A stretch of DNA of 64,000 nt from JAMHWD01 sp035911135 (lineage in GTDB: Bacteria > Pseudomonadota > Alphaproteobacteria > Micavibrionales > Micavibrionaceae), in assembly GCA_035911135.1 (NCBI GenBank), contig JAMHWD010000045.1:254473-318472 (forward strand), given 5' to 3'. Each line of letters starts with the position of its first letter. Position 1 is the first letter of the stretch. Both the position numbers and the translations under genes were made by a program. The notes beneath the pieces are model-generated. The model was given only the letters and a program-made list of their open reading frames with translations. It did not search any database and was not told the DNA's origin. Shown here piece after piece: positions 17,210-25,661 of this stretch.

Positions 17210-18754
17210 CTAAGCAGGCCTGAAATCAGATTCAAGATGTTTATTTATTTTTATTTTTGATGTCTCGGAAGGCTGCGGTGACCAAGGCTTTTGGGTGTCC
17301 GAAGCGCGGATTTTCTCGGCTGCCCAGAACTTGACACCGGTTTCCCATGCTTTTCCAGAAAACATGTAATGACCGGCATCGAAAACGGCATGGCTTTTTA
17401 AGGAATCAGGCACTGCCGGGGTCAGGCCCAGCAAGGCGCCTGTCTGCCCGTAACCTTTTCGGGGGTCAAACCCGCAGATATCGTCTTTTTTGCCATCGGC
17501 GGCATGGATGGCCACGTCCTTGATAGCCCCCAGATCAAGATGGCCCAGTGTTTCATGTTCATATGTGCCATTGGCAATCTGGTTATCACGGAAAACAATC
17601 TCAACCGTCTCCAGATACAACTCTGCCGTGAGGCTTTGGATATCAAAGAAGAACTTTTTATCAAAATCCACCTTCTTTTCAACGGCCCCCATGTTTTCGG
17701 CAATCAGGTCCTGATAGAACTGGCCGAATTTCTCCATATGGCTCTGGACGCTGGCCTTGTTCTTGAAGATAAAGGCAAGGCGCTGCATATGGCCGGGATA
17801 AACCTCGCGCCCTTCGCCGGCTTTTCCGGCATGAACCGGGAAGATCACCGAATTTTCAAACCAGCTCATCGGCTTGCTATGGGCATATTGATTGGTGCTG
17901 GTGGGGGCGATGGAGGTATCCATTGGGCTGGCCAGCGCGACAAGGCTCACCGGGCGGGCGGCGCTGTCTTGCGCCGAGAGGAATGCTGTGGCCGCCAGAA
18001 CGCCGGGTCCGGGCTGGCAAACGGGCAGGGCGTTGGGGCGCTGGCCTGTACCGGAACCATCGCCGTATGGGTCATGCGCGGTGACGGCTTCAAATCCTTG
18101 CATGAATGTGCCAACCATATCGTCAAACCCGTATGAACCTTCATTGACCGGGATATGCGTGGCATCTTTATGATAGGCGACATAAACCTCGTGATCGGGG
18201 GCGAGGCCCTGCACGGTTTCTTCCAGCAGCGAGGGGCCATGGCCGGATGCTGGCACGAACACGATAACCTTGGGGTCTGTGCGCCCGGTCAGCTCGCCGT
18301 CCTTGTTCATGCGTTTGATATGATCAATCCGGAAAAAGGGCGTATCCAGAACAGGCGTTTCTGCAACTTGCGTCTTCTGGCCGTTGATGGTGAACGCGCT
18401 CCAGTCATAGGGCACGTTTTCGTAAGGATTGGCCATGTGCTTGAGAAAGGCCGCATTGGCGGTCAGGATCCTGCGCCCCTCATTCAGAAACTCATCATAT
18501 GGTTTCCAGCCTAATGCGCGCAGGCTCTTGTCCACGGCCGGGTGCGTCATGCGCTGCATATTGCCAAAGGCGATAATGCCGGGGTTTTGCTCCAGGAATT
18601 TCACGCCTTGGGCTAAATGCAGATTGGTGTCGGCCGCCAGATGCATGCCATCGCGGATGTAATCAGCATTTTTTTCCACCTCGTCATACCAGCGCAAAAA
18701 TGCTGCCGGATCCTTGCCCGAAGCCTTGTCCAAAAATCGCTCGACCAGATGCAT
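17210..18754 (-). CDS. Polyhydroxyalkanoate depolymerase paralogue
   Basis: A 514-residue alpha/beta-hydrolase distantly related to the 14876-16312 gene. Shared landmarks are a VPASGHGPSLLEETVQGLAP segment, PVCQPGPGVLAATAF with the nucleophilic cysteine, SPMDTSIAPT, the PGHMQRLAF turn and DAGHYMFSGKAW with the catalytic His. The N-terminal 130 residues differ from the first copy. It probably acts on intracellular PHA or a similar polyester, though the low similarity leaves room for another ester substrate. An AT-rich 180-base region with a dyad lies upstream. Confidence 0.85.
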   Translation of the reverse strand: MHLVERFLDKASGKDPAAFLRWYDEVEKNADYIRDGMHLAADTNLHLAQGVKFLEQNPGIIAFGNMQRMTHPAVDKSLRALGWKPYDEFLNEGRRILTANAAFLKHMANPYENVPYDWSAFTINGQKTQVAETPVLDTPFFRIDHIKRMNKDGELTGRTDPKVIVFVPASGHGPSLLEETVQGLAPDHEVYVAYHKDATHIPVNEGSYGFDDMVGTFMQGFEAVTAHDPYGDGSGTGQRPNALPVCQPGPGVLAATAFLSAQDSAARPVSLVALASPMDTSIAPTSTNQYAHSKPMSWFENSVIFPVHAGKAGEGREVYPGHMQRLAFIFKNKASVQSHMEKFGQFYQDLIAENMGAVEKKVDFDKKFFFDIQSLTAELYLETVEIVFRDNQIANGTYEHETLGHLDLGAIKDVAIHAADGKKDDICGFDPRKGYGQTGALLGLTPAVPDSLKSHAVFDAGHYMFSGKAWETGVKFWAAEKIRASDTQKPWSPQPSETSKIKINKHLESDFRPA

Positions 18755-18863
18755 GATAAGCCCTTAATTCCCGTAAAACCGTAAATGAGCGGTGATCTTA
18801 GGAAAACGAGCTTAGGCATTTCCAGTACAAAAATTACTGCATTGCAAAATTACATGAAATAAT

Positions 18864-18882
18864 ATTACAAAAAATCTGTAAT
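18864..18882 (-). promoter_or_regulatory. AT-rich dyad upstream of the PHA depolymerase paralogue
   Basis: ATTACA at 18864-18869 and TGTAAT at 18877-18882 form a 19-base dyad in the 180-base gap between tgt and the depolymerase gene. It is a possible operator for the depolymerase. The rest of the gap is AT-rich and non-coding. Confidence 0.3.
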
Positions 18883-18933
18883 CTGTTGAATATAATTAGC
18901 AATTAAATGAAACGGGGCTGTGTATGAATTGGC

Positions 18934-20115
18934 TTAACCGGGCAGCCATTCACGGCGCAGGGCATCCCATGTGCCGTTTTTCAGGGCGGCGCGGACTTCG
19001 CGCATCAGCATATTGATCGTGGCGACGTTATGCTGGGCCAATATTTGAATGCCCAAACTCTCGCCCGCCTTGAACAGATGGTGGATATAGGCCTTGGAGA
19101 AGTAATTCGAGCAGGGCAGGTCAATGCGCGGGTCCAGCGGCTCCGGGTCGTCTTTGTAGCGGGCATTCAAAAGATTGATCGTTTCCTTTTGTTCGCCCTT
19201 CATAAAGGCCACGCCATGCCGGGCAAGGCGCGTTGGGATGACGCAGTCGAATGTGTCGATACCCAAAGGCACGAAATCCAGTACATCCTTGATGCGGCCA
19301 ATGCCTAGGAAATGGACGGGGCGCGATCGGTCGGACGGCTCAAGGCTGGCGGCGCAGGCGATTTTCATCTCCTCATCCGTGCCGCCAAGGCATCCGCCAA
19401 CGGCTGTGCCAAAAAAAGGTCTATCGGCGATATAGGCCGAGCTGTCGCGGCGCAGGTCTTCGTAAACGCCGCCTTGCACGATCCCGTAAACGGCCTGCGC
19501 GCCATCATCAAATTCGGAAAAACGCTGCAGGCAGCGATCGCCCCAGCGCATGCTCATCTCCATGGAACGTGCGGTGTAATTCTTATCGACGTGATAAGGT
19601 GTGCATTCATCGAATTGCATTAAAAGGTCTGCGCCCAACTGGCGCTGGATATCCATGGCGTATTCGGGCGTTAAGTTGATTTTGCGGCCATCCAGATAGG
19701 AACGAAACACCGCGCCTTGCTCGGATATCTCCAGCAGGTTCTTGTTGTCATGGCCCTTGCGGCGGCCCTTGATTTCATTGGCCATCGTGCCCTCGCCCAG
19801 CGAGAACACCTGAAAACCTCCGCTATCGGTCAGCATCGGGCCGCGCCAGCCGGAAAATTTGTGAAGCCCGCCCATCTTCTCCACCAGATCCGCACCGGGC
19901 TGGAGCATCAGGTGATACGTATTGCCCAGAATGATATCCGTTCCGGCATCGCGCATCTGGTCCGGCGAGAGGCCCTTGATCGCGCCCTTTGTGCCGCAAA
20001 AGATATAGTTTGGCGTCTCAATCGTGCCATGCGGTGTTTTCAGCAGGCCGATCCGTGCCTTGCTGGCGGGGTCCTTGTGGGTGATATCAAAGGCGAAATT
20101 GGGGTAAGAAAGCAT
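18934..20115 (-). CDS. tgt: Queuine/preQ1 tRNA-ribosyltransferase, atypical
   Basis: Tgt swaps guanine-34 of tRNAs with GUN anticodons for a 7-deazaguanine base. The 393-residue protein starts at ATG 20115; a longer frame begins inside a repeat. Catalytic acids are kept: D97 (TDSGGFQVF), D169 (FDECTPY) and D290 (DTFDCVIPTR). Odd points: the zinc motif CxCxxC reads I331-x-L333-x-x-S336, while the distal His (H362) remains. The pocket normally reading GGLAVGE is GGCLGGT, with Gly244 where preQ1-type enzymes have Val. An extra segment of about 18 residues follows SLGEG (near residues 109-128). It may accept a different base from standard bacterial Tgt. Confidence 0.9.
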   Translation of the reverse strand: MLSYPNFAFDITHKDPASKARIGLLKTPHGTIETPNYIFCGTKGAIKGLSPDQMRDAGTDIILGNTYHLMLQPGADLVEKMGGLHKFSGWRGPMLTDSGGFQVFSLGEGTMANEIKGRRKGHDNKNLLEISEQGAVFRSYLDGRKINLTPEYAMDIQRQLGADLLMQFDECTPYHVDKNYTARSMEMSMRWGDRCLQRFSEFDDGAQAVYGIVQGGVYEDLRRDSSAYIADRPFFGTAVGGCLGGTDEEMKIACAASLEPSDRSRPVHFLGIGRIKDVLDFVPLGIDTFDCVIPTRLARHGVAFMKGEQKETINLLNARYKDDPEPLDPRIDLPCSNYFSKAYIHHLFKAGESLGIQILAQHNVATINMLMREVRAALKNGTWDALRREWLPG

Positions 20116-20168
20116 GGGGAAGCTTTTAACACGAACATCGTTGAAGGAGGCAAGGTTTTTATACTGAG

Positions 20169-20229
20169 CGTCATTACACGGCATCGTCCGTGTAATCCAT
20201 GGATCACACGCATGAAGCGTGTGATGACG
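20169..20229. repeat. Dispersed palindrome, full copy
   Basis: CGTCATTACACGG...CCGTGTAATCCATGGATCACACGC...GCGTGTGATGACG: left hairpin, CCATGG centre, right hairpin and matching CGTCA/TGACG ends. It lies just upstream of tgt, in the gap between tgt and the divergent CobD-like gene. Confidence 0.92.
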
Positions 20230-20286
20230 GGGGAAACTTGGTGATCTTGGTGGTTAAAAAGCATTTTTTCATGCTAGGCTCATATC

Positions 20287-21330
20287 ATGCTCGACTCGCT
20301 GCCATCTGATATCAGTCTTTCCGGCCTTCACGCCCTGATTTTTGAACCGGCGCGGATTCCATACGCCATCATGGCGATCTTGCTGGTTTCGGTTGTGGGA
20401 ATCATCACCGGGCCGCGTGCGGGTAACGCCAATCCGATGCTCTGGATTTGGGCGGATGCCCTGTTCGGCAAGCTGGGGGAGAAGCTTTATAAAAAGGGCC
20501 GTCCCGCGCCTGATCTGATGCTGCGCGGGTTTATGGTTCTAGCGCTGGCGGTGTTTGTGGCTGGTTTGCTGGCGCAGGTCGCGGGCCATATCATTCTTCA
20601 TTATGATACCACCACCATCATGCATATCGTGATACTGGCGGCCTGCCTCTCCAGCGGGGCTTTGTGGTTTACGCTTTTGATGCTGTATTTCGCGCTGACC
20701 AAAAAAGGCGAGGTCAAGGGCGCTTACTTCAGTCTGGCCCGCACGACACGCCTAGATTTGAATACGGTGGATGATTACGGCATCACAAGGCTGGGCGTGG
20801 CGCAGGCGGCAAGAATCTTTGACAAGGGGCTGGTTGCGCCTGTGCTGTGGTATCTGATCGGCGGGTTTACGGCCCTTTTTGTGACGGGTGTTGTCTCGGC
20901 CATGGCGTGGCGTTTTGGCAAGAACGGATTTTCCAAGGGTTTTGGCGCTGTGCCGCTGGCCCTTGATAAACTGCTGGGTTATGTGCCGTCCTTGATTGCG
21001 GCGCTGCTGATCACGGCGGCCAGCACCTTTACGCCAACGGCCGGGATCGGCCGCAGTATTGCCTCATGGTGGGGGCAGGGCGCGCCATACGCGCAAGGCG
21101 GGCATCCGGTGGCGGCCATGGCATGGGCGCTGAATATTACATTGGGTGGCCCGGCGCAGGATTTATCGGGCAGCACTGTCCCGGCGGCCTGGATCGGGCC
21201 GAAAGGGGCCACCGCAAGGCTGGAGCCGGGGCATCTGCGGCGCGGGCTTTATATCATTCTGATGGCCCATTTATTGTGGCTGGCTGTGCTTTTGGGGGCG
21301 TTTTTGTGGTCTTTTGCGCTGGGAAGTTAA
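20287..21330 (+). CDS. CobD/CbiB-like membrane protein, degenerate
   Basis: A 347-residue protein with several membrane spans. Its overall plan matches adenosylcobinamide-phosphate synthases (CobD/CbiB): an N-terminal span, the DLNTVDDYGITRLGVAQAAR helix, GLVAPVLWYLIGG, the FGAVPLALDKLLGYVP stretch and HPVAAMAWALNITLGGP. Key polar residues of true CbiB are replaced: the usual ENxxD before APLF is RIFDK, and LDDxxN-x-P is LDKLLGYVP. No other cobalamin gene is in the window. It is probably a paralogue with another role. Confidence 0.7.
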   Translation: MLDSLPSDISLSGLHALIFEPARIPYAIMAILLVSVVGIITGPRAGNANPMLWIWADALFGKLGEKLYKKGRPAPDLMLRGFMVLALAVFVAGLLAQVAGHIILHYDTTTIMHIVILAACLSSGALWFTLLMLYFALTKKGEVKGAYFSLARTTRLDLNTVDDYGITRLGVAQAARIFDKGLVAPVLWYLIGGFTALFVTGVVSAMAWRFGKNGFSKGFGAVPLALDKLLGYVPSLIAALLITAASTFTPTAGIGRSIASWWGQGAPYAQGGHPVAAMAWALNITLGGPAQDLSGSTVPAAWIGPKGATARLEPGHLRRGLYIILMAHLLWLAVLLGAFLWSFALGS

Positions 21331-21425
21331 AAACTTTTCAAGGCAGTGCTTGACTTTTAAGGGCTGTTTCGCTTAATTTGCCGATCTGTTTTAAGAATAA
21401 GGCCAGATTTACAAGGATTTCGACC

Positions 21426-21719
21426 ATGAGCCGCCGCTGCATGATTACAGGCAAGACCGTTATGTCCGGGAATAATGTTTCCCACGCGATGAACCGTACG
21501 CGCCGCAAGTTCTACCCCAATGTTCAGGACACAAGCCTCTACAGCGAGTCCCTGAAGAAGTGGGTTAGCGTTAAAGCGTCGGCCGCTGGTCTTCGCACTG
21601 TTGAGCACAAGGGCGGTTTTGACGCCTTCATCACAGGCACAGCCATCACTAAGCTGGCCCCTGAACTGCGCCAATACAAGGCCCAGATCGAAAAGGCTCA
21701 AGGCGCAACCGCTGCTTAA
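21426..21719 (+). CDS. rpmB: 50S ribosomal protein L28
   Basis: A 97-residue L28 of the large ribosomal subunit. The start MSRRCMITGKTVMSGNNVSH is canonical, followed by NRTRRKFYPNVQ and VSVKASAAGLRTVEHKGGFD. AAGGAT precedes the ATG, and a rho-independent terminator follows at 21746, so it is monocistronic. The length and Lys/Arg content are normal for alphaproteobacteria. Confidence 0.98.
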   Translation: MSRRCMITGKTVMSGNNVSHAMNRTRRKFYPNVQDTSLYSESLKKWVSVKASAAGLRTVEHKGGFDAFITGTAITKLAPELRQYKAQIEKAQGATAA

Positions 21720-21745
21720 TCTTCAAATAAGAAGATCACCGTTTT

Positions 21746-21777
21746 AAAACCCGCCTTTCTGGCGGGTTTTTGCTTTT
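21746..21777 (+). terminator. Rho-independent terminator of rpmB
   Basis: AAAACCCGCC at 21746-21755 pairs perfectly with GGCGGGTTTT at 21761-21770 across a TTTCT loop, followed by TGCTTTT. Confidence 0.9.
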
Positions 21778-21805
21778 GTGCTGTTATGGCAAGCTGCGGC
21801 GCTTT

Positions 21806-21836
21806 TTAACAATTTCCTTACAAAATCGTGTATAAT
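21806..21836 (+). promoter_or_regulatory. Promoter of the GGDEF-like/kinase operon
   Basis: A perfect TATAAT at 21831-21836 is preceded by TTAACA at 21806-21811 with a 19-base spacer. The ATG at 21885 lies about 40 bases after the implied start. Confidence 0.5.
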
Positions 21837-21884
21837 CGGAAAGGTTCAAGTGCTGCGTACAACCTTTTTAAAAAGCACAATGTC

Positions 21885-22763
21885 ATGAATTCGGAAACCA
21901 AGAATTCCTTTAACCAGATCAGCTCCGTACTCGATCAGTACACGGAATGGTATAACGATATTCTGCTTCAGCTCTTTTATCCGGCGCAGGAAAAAGTCAA
22001 AAAGCCGCAAGTTCCTGTTTTCTCGCTGGGCACGCTCAGCACGAACGACACGCTGGAGATCGAAGGCATCCAGCGCCTGCAATTGCTCAAAGGCGATCTG
22101 GTTAAAATTTCCGAAGAATTGCTGGCGGGCTCATCGCCGCCGCCTTTTAAGAATTTTGAGACTTTCAGTCAGGTTTATGAAGAATTCTCCAACCAGCTCC
22201 GCCGGGTGGAAATTGACAGATTTATGGATGATAACGGCATTGATGTGCTGACCGGCTTACGCAGCCGCAACGCCATGATGAGCGATATCGCGCGCGAGCT
22301 TGACCGTCTGGCCCGGCGCGGCAAGCCGTTTTGTCTGGCATTGGCGCAGATTGATAATTTTACCAAGATCCGGGAGTCCTATAACCTCAAGGAATGCAAT
22401 GTGTTTATCATGACGGTGGCGGAGCTGATCAAAAAGAGTATGCGCTCATTTGATGACGCTTACCGGCTCTCAAACGGTGAATTTATCCTGTGTCTCAAGC
22501 AGACGGAGATGAGCGGCGGACTGGCAGCGCTGGAGCGCATGCGTAAGCTGCTGGAGAGAGAACGGATCAGCGTCTCGCTTGATGGCAACGCGCAGCCCTT
22601 GACCATGTCCTGCGTGATCGCCGAGCCTGTGGAGGGCGATATGCAGGATAATCTGGTTGATAATCTGCGTCACGACCTCGCCAGCATGGAGCGGACAGAG
22701 GGCGCAGTTCTTGAATACTATGAAATGAGCCCGTTGCAACGTTTTGTTAAAACGAGCCAGTGA
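21885..22763 (+). CDS. GGDEF-like domain protein, degenerate active site
   Basis: A 292-residue protein with an N-terminal helical region (1-115) and a C-terminal GGDEF-type domain. The family's DxLTGLxxR motif is intact at residues 120-128, and ALAQIDNFTKIRESYN matches the metal-binding strand. The active-site loop reads SNGEF (196-200), so cyclic-di-GMP synthesis is unlikely. It may bind a nucleotide or act as a regulatory partner. Its TGA overlaps the GTG start of the histidine kinase gene, so the two are coupled and probably work together. Confidence 0.82.
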   Translation: MNSETKNSFNQISSVLDQYTEWYNDILLQLFYPAQEKVKKPQVPVFSLGTLSTNDTLEIEGIQRLQLLKGDLVKISEELLAGSSPPPFKNFETFSQVYEEFSNQLRRVEIDRFMDDNGIDVLTGLRSRNAMMSDIARELDRLARRGKPFCLALAQIDNFTKIRESYNLKECNVFIMTVAELIKKSMRSFDDAYRLSNGEFILCLKQTEMSGGLAALERMRKLLERERISVSLDGNAQPLTMSCVIAEPVEGDMQDNLVDNLRHDLASMERTEGAVLEYYEMSPLQRFVKTSQ

Positions 22764-24352
22764 CCTTAACTTCGGCAATTCAGATGGATTACTCCGTATT
22801 CTTTCAAAACATGCCGCTGCCGCGCTTCATTGTCGCGGTAGATGCTATGCGTACTTACAAGGTGCTCGATGCCAATGACAGCGCCCTTGGTTATTTCAAC
22901 CACAGCCGTGATCAGGTCGTGGGGAACGGCATTGCCAGTTTCATGGATCAGGAATATCACCGCCATTTCGACCAGACCTTTGAGGTCTGCATCGAGAAAA
23001 AGCGCTTTGTGACCGTCCAGGCGCTGCCATGGGTTCCCGGCAATATCAAGGTGTTCAATTTTGTAATCAATCCGATCACCAATGATTCCGGCGAGGTCAC
23101 AACGCTGGATGTGATCGGCCTGCCGGATGTCTCGGATCAGTCCATCCTCCAGCGCGAGCGCGATGATGCGATCTTGCTGTTGACCTCGGTATTTGATGTC
23201 AGTGAAATCGGCATCGTGGTCAGTGATTCAACGGGGCGTATCGTGCGGGTGAATGATTCCTTCGTGCGGACCTATGGCTGGTCGCGTGAGGAACTGATCA
23301 ATGCCGAGATATCAGAGCTTCTGACGCCGGATGAGCGTGAAAACGCGCGGCGTAATCACGATGAATTTATCATCAGGGGTGGGCGCTCATCGGGCGAGAT
23401 GAAAATTATCCGCAAGAATGGCTCGATTGCCAATGCGCTCTTTACCACGGCCACGATTGAACTATCGCAAAAGCGCCGTTTTCAGGTTACCACGGTGATG
23501 GATATCACCCTGCGGAAACAGATGGAGCAATCCCTGCGCCTTGCCAAGGATCAGGCCGATACCGCCAACCGCGCCAAATCAACATTTCTGGCCAATATGT
23601 CGCATGAGCTCCGCACGCCGTTGAATGCCATTATCGGCTTTTCCGAGATGATGGGCAACGAGACCTTCGGCCCGCTGGGTAATGCCAAATATGCGGAATA
23701 TCTGGGCGATATCCATATGAGCGCGCGGCATTTGCTGGAGATTATCAACGAAGTTCTCGATATGTCGAAAATCGAGGCCGGGCGCATTGAGCTGGACGAG
23801 GAAGTTGTGAACATGTCCGAGCTGATCAAATCAGTGACGCGCATGATGGATTCCCGCGCTTTTGCCTCCGATCTGTCTTTCATCGAAGATATTCAGCCCG
23901 ACCTGCCATGGCTCAAGGCCGATCAGCGCCTCATGCGTCAGGTGCTGATCAATCTGGTGACCAATGCCGTTAAATTCTCCAATAAGGGCGGCAAGATCCA
24001 TATCAAGGCGCATGTGCTGGCCGACCGGCGTATGCAGATCATCGTGCAGGATAATGGCGTGGGCATTCCCAAGGACAAGATCCGTCAGGCCATGGAGCCG
24101 TTCGGGCAGGTCACGGACGGGGCGGAGCGTACCCAGAAACAGGGCACGGGCCTTGGCTTGCCGCTGGCCCGTGCGATGGTTGAGCTTCATGATGGCGAGC
24201 TGTGGCTGGAATCCGAGCTGGGGCAGGGGACGACAGTATTTGTGAATATGCCCGATCATCGCACATATCAGGAAGGCCAGCCGGAGAGAAAATCCTTAAG
24301 CCGGATCAAGCAGGAAGCATCTTCCCTTGCCGAGCGCGGCCAAAATAACTAA
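22760..24352 (+). CDS. PAS-domain sensor histidine kinase
   Basis: A 530-residue soluble kinase. Two PAS domains (about residues 10-125 and 140-255) are followed by a HisKA domain with the phosphoacceptor H282 in NMSHELRTPLNA. The ATPase domain has the N box (NLVTNAVKFS), G1 (DNGVGIP) and G2 (GTGLGLPLA). No membrane span is visible, so the signal is probably cytosolic. No receiver domain or regulator gene is adjacent; the partner is the degenerate GGDEF protein upstream, joined by a GTGA overlap. The Fur gene follows 55 bases later. Confidence 0.95.
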   Translation: MTLTSAIQMDYSVFFQNMPLPRFIVAVDAMRTYKVLDANDSALGYFNHSRDQVVGNGIASFMDQEYHRHFDQTFEVCIEKKRFVTVQALPWVPGNIKVFNFVINPITNDSGEVTTLDVIGLPDVSDQSILQRERDDAILLLTSVFDVSEIGIVVSDSTGRIVRVNDSFVRTYGWSREELINAEISELLTPDERENARRNHDEFIIRGGRSSGEMKIIRKNGSIANALFTTATIELSQKRRFQVTTVMDITLRKQMEQSLRLAKDQADTANRAKSTFLANMSHELRTPLNAIIGFSEMMGNETFGPLGNAKYAEYLGDIHMSARHLLEIINEVLDMSKIEAGRIELDEEVVNMSELIKSVTRMMDSRAFASDLSFIEDIQPDLPWLKADQRLMRQVLINLVTNAVKFSNKGGKIHIKAHVLADRRMQIIVQDNGVGIPKDKIRQAMEPFGQVTDGAERTQKQGTGLGLPLARAMVELHDGELWLESELGQGTTVFVNMPDHRTYQEGQPERKSLSRIKQEASSLAERGQNN

Positions 24353-24407
24353 TATCCCATTCCAACAGAGATAAAAAACCTCGAACCATCCCAGGAGGGC
24401 GATAACC

Positions 24408-24830
24408 ATGAGCAAGGAACTGGTGCAACGTTGTGCCGCTGCCGGCCTTAAAATCACAGGTCAGCGCAAGACCATCATTCAGGTGCTGGAGGATGCCTCC
24501 GACCATCCGTCCGTGGAATCGGTTTATGATCGCGCCAAGGAGATTGATTCTTCTATATCCATCGCGACGGTTTATCGTACGCTGAATATGCTGGATGAGC
24601 TGGATCTGGTAATCCGCCATGAATTTCAGGAAGGCTATTCCCGTTACGAACTGAACTGGGATCACCACCATCACCTTGTCGATCTGGAAACGGGGCAGGT
24701 GATTGAATTCCAGAATGACGAGCTGGAAGCCCTGAAGGAAAAAATCGCCCATGATCTGGGTTATGAGCTGATTGATCACCGTCTTGAGCTCTACGGCAAG
24801 AAGATCAAGGCTGGCAAGGACAAGAAATAG
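24408..24830 (+). CDS. fur: Fur-family transcriptional regulator (Fur/Mur type)
   Basis: A 140-residue metal-responsive regulator. The winged helix is at residues 10-80 (GLKITGQRKTIIQVLE, SIATVYRTLNML), and the metal-binding motif WDHHHHLVDLETG is at 85-96. The CxxC of E. coli Fur is missing, as in alphaproteobacterial Fur/Mur proteins, which often sense manganese or iron. The C-terminal YELIDHRLELYGKKI is canonical. A strong AGGAGG lies before the ATG. Whether it answers to iron or manganese cannot be told from sequence alone. Confidence 0.92.
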   Translation: MSKELVQRCAAAGLKITGQRKTIIQVLEDASDHPSVESVYDRAKEIDSSISIATVYRTLNMLDELDLVIRHEFQEGYSRYELNWDHHHHLVDLETGQVIEFQNDELEALKEKIAHDLGYELIDHRLELYGKKIKAGKDKK

Positions 24831-24842
24831 GGCTGTATAATC

Positions 24843-25067
24843 ATGTGCCAGATGGTTGTCATGGAAGATGGTTTTCGCGTGCCGGTCTCGGATTGCGTGT
24901 GCTATCAGGCCGTCATGCGCGCGTATAAGCATATGAGCGATGAGCCTGACAAGATAGCGCTGGAAGCCGCCATTCGCGTCTATCGTCATCACCATCCCGA
25001 AGATGCCAAGGCTGATGCCTTTGTGACCGTCCAGCGCTGGGTTACGATGCCCGCGCATGTTCATTAG
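24843..25067 (+). CDS. Uncharacterised 74-residue protein next to fur
   Basis: It starts 12 bases after the fur stop and is probably on the same transcript. The peptide MCQMVVMEDGFRVPVSDCVCYQAVMRAYKHM contains three cysteines and is followed by HHHPEDAKADA, so a metal-binding role is possible but unproven. The family is not recognised. The position behind fur suggests a link to metal homeostasis, which is inference. Confidence 0.65.
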   Translation: MCQMVVMEDGFRVPVSDCVCYQAVMRAYKHMSDEPDKIALEAAIRVYRHHHPEDAKADAFVTVQRWVTMPAHVH

Positions 25068-25151
25068 GACGGAATTTGCAATATTTTCATAATTTTGATA
25101 TTGTCTTGGCGTAGTAATGAAAAACAATCAAAAATAATTGAGGATGTCGTT

Positions 25152-25328
25152 ATGAGTACTGGAAAAAATAAACTGGAACAGATTGAAATCGCAGAGACCG
25201 CCGCATCGCTGTTTGCGCAGCTCCCCGAAAAGGAAGTGAATTCAGATGCCCCGCAGGTCAGGGCTGTGATGGATATCCTGCGCGCCAATCCTGATCTGGC
25301 GCAATCAGCTCGAAAAATCAGCCTCTGA
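25152..25328 (+). CDS. Uncharacterised 58-residue protein
   Basis: It starts at ATG 25152 after a GAGGA ribosome binding site and encodes MSTGKNKLEQIEIAETAASL followed by a short helical segment. The TGA overlaps the ATG of the DUF1491 gene by one base, so the two are translationally coupled. It is acidic, soluble and probably helical. No family is recognised. Confidence 0.6.
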   Translation: MSTGKNKLEQIEIAETAASLFAQLPEKEVNSDAPQVRAVMDILRANPDLAQSARKISL

Positions 25329-25657
25329 TGTCCACTGATGGCCGCCTTCCCACCGCACTCTGGCTGGAGGGGCAATTCCGCCTGCTGGATGCCGCCAGCA
25401 TTTCCTATTACGTGATTAATCGTGGGGCCGGGGGTTCGGGCGTGGTGACGCTCAAACTGAACGGGCTTGGCGCGGGGTTTCGGCTGCTCGTGCAGCAGCG
25501 CGATATGGACGGCGTGCTGGGCTGGCAGAATGCCTTGAAGGACGACAATCCGCCCGAAGACCAGATTGATGCCTATATCGCCCGCGCCATTGACCGTGAC
25601 CCCGATCTTTGGGTTATCGAGATTGAATCCCGCAGCCTCGAAAACCCGTTTGTTTAG
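25328..25657 (+). CDS. DUF1491 family protein
   Basis: A 109-residue protein of the alphaproteobacterial DUF1491 family. It shows the typical start RLPTALWLEGQFRLLDAA and the terminal RAIDRDPDLWVIEIESR motif. The function of this family is unknown. It is coupled to the 58-residue gene upstream by a TGATG overlap. It converges with the gene at 25662, with a four-base gap. Confidence 0.82.
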   Translation: MSTDGRLPTALWLEGQFRLLDAASISYYVINRGAGGSGVVTLKLNGLGAGFRLLVQQRDMDGVLGWQNALKDDNPPEDQIDAYIARAIDRDPDLWVIEIESRSLENPFV

Positions 25658-25661
25658 TTTT

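Noticed and set aside
20115..20184. Longer Tgt start at 20184
   Set aside because: The extra 23 codons begin inside the palindromic repeat and do not match the Tgt N-terminus.
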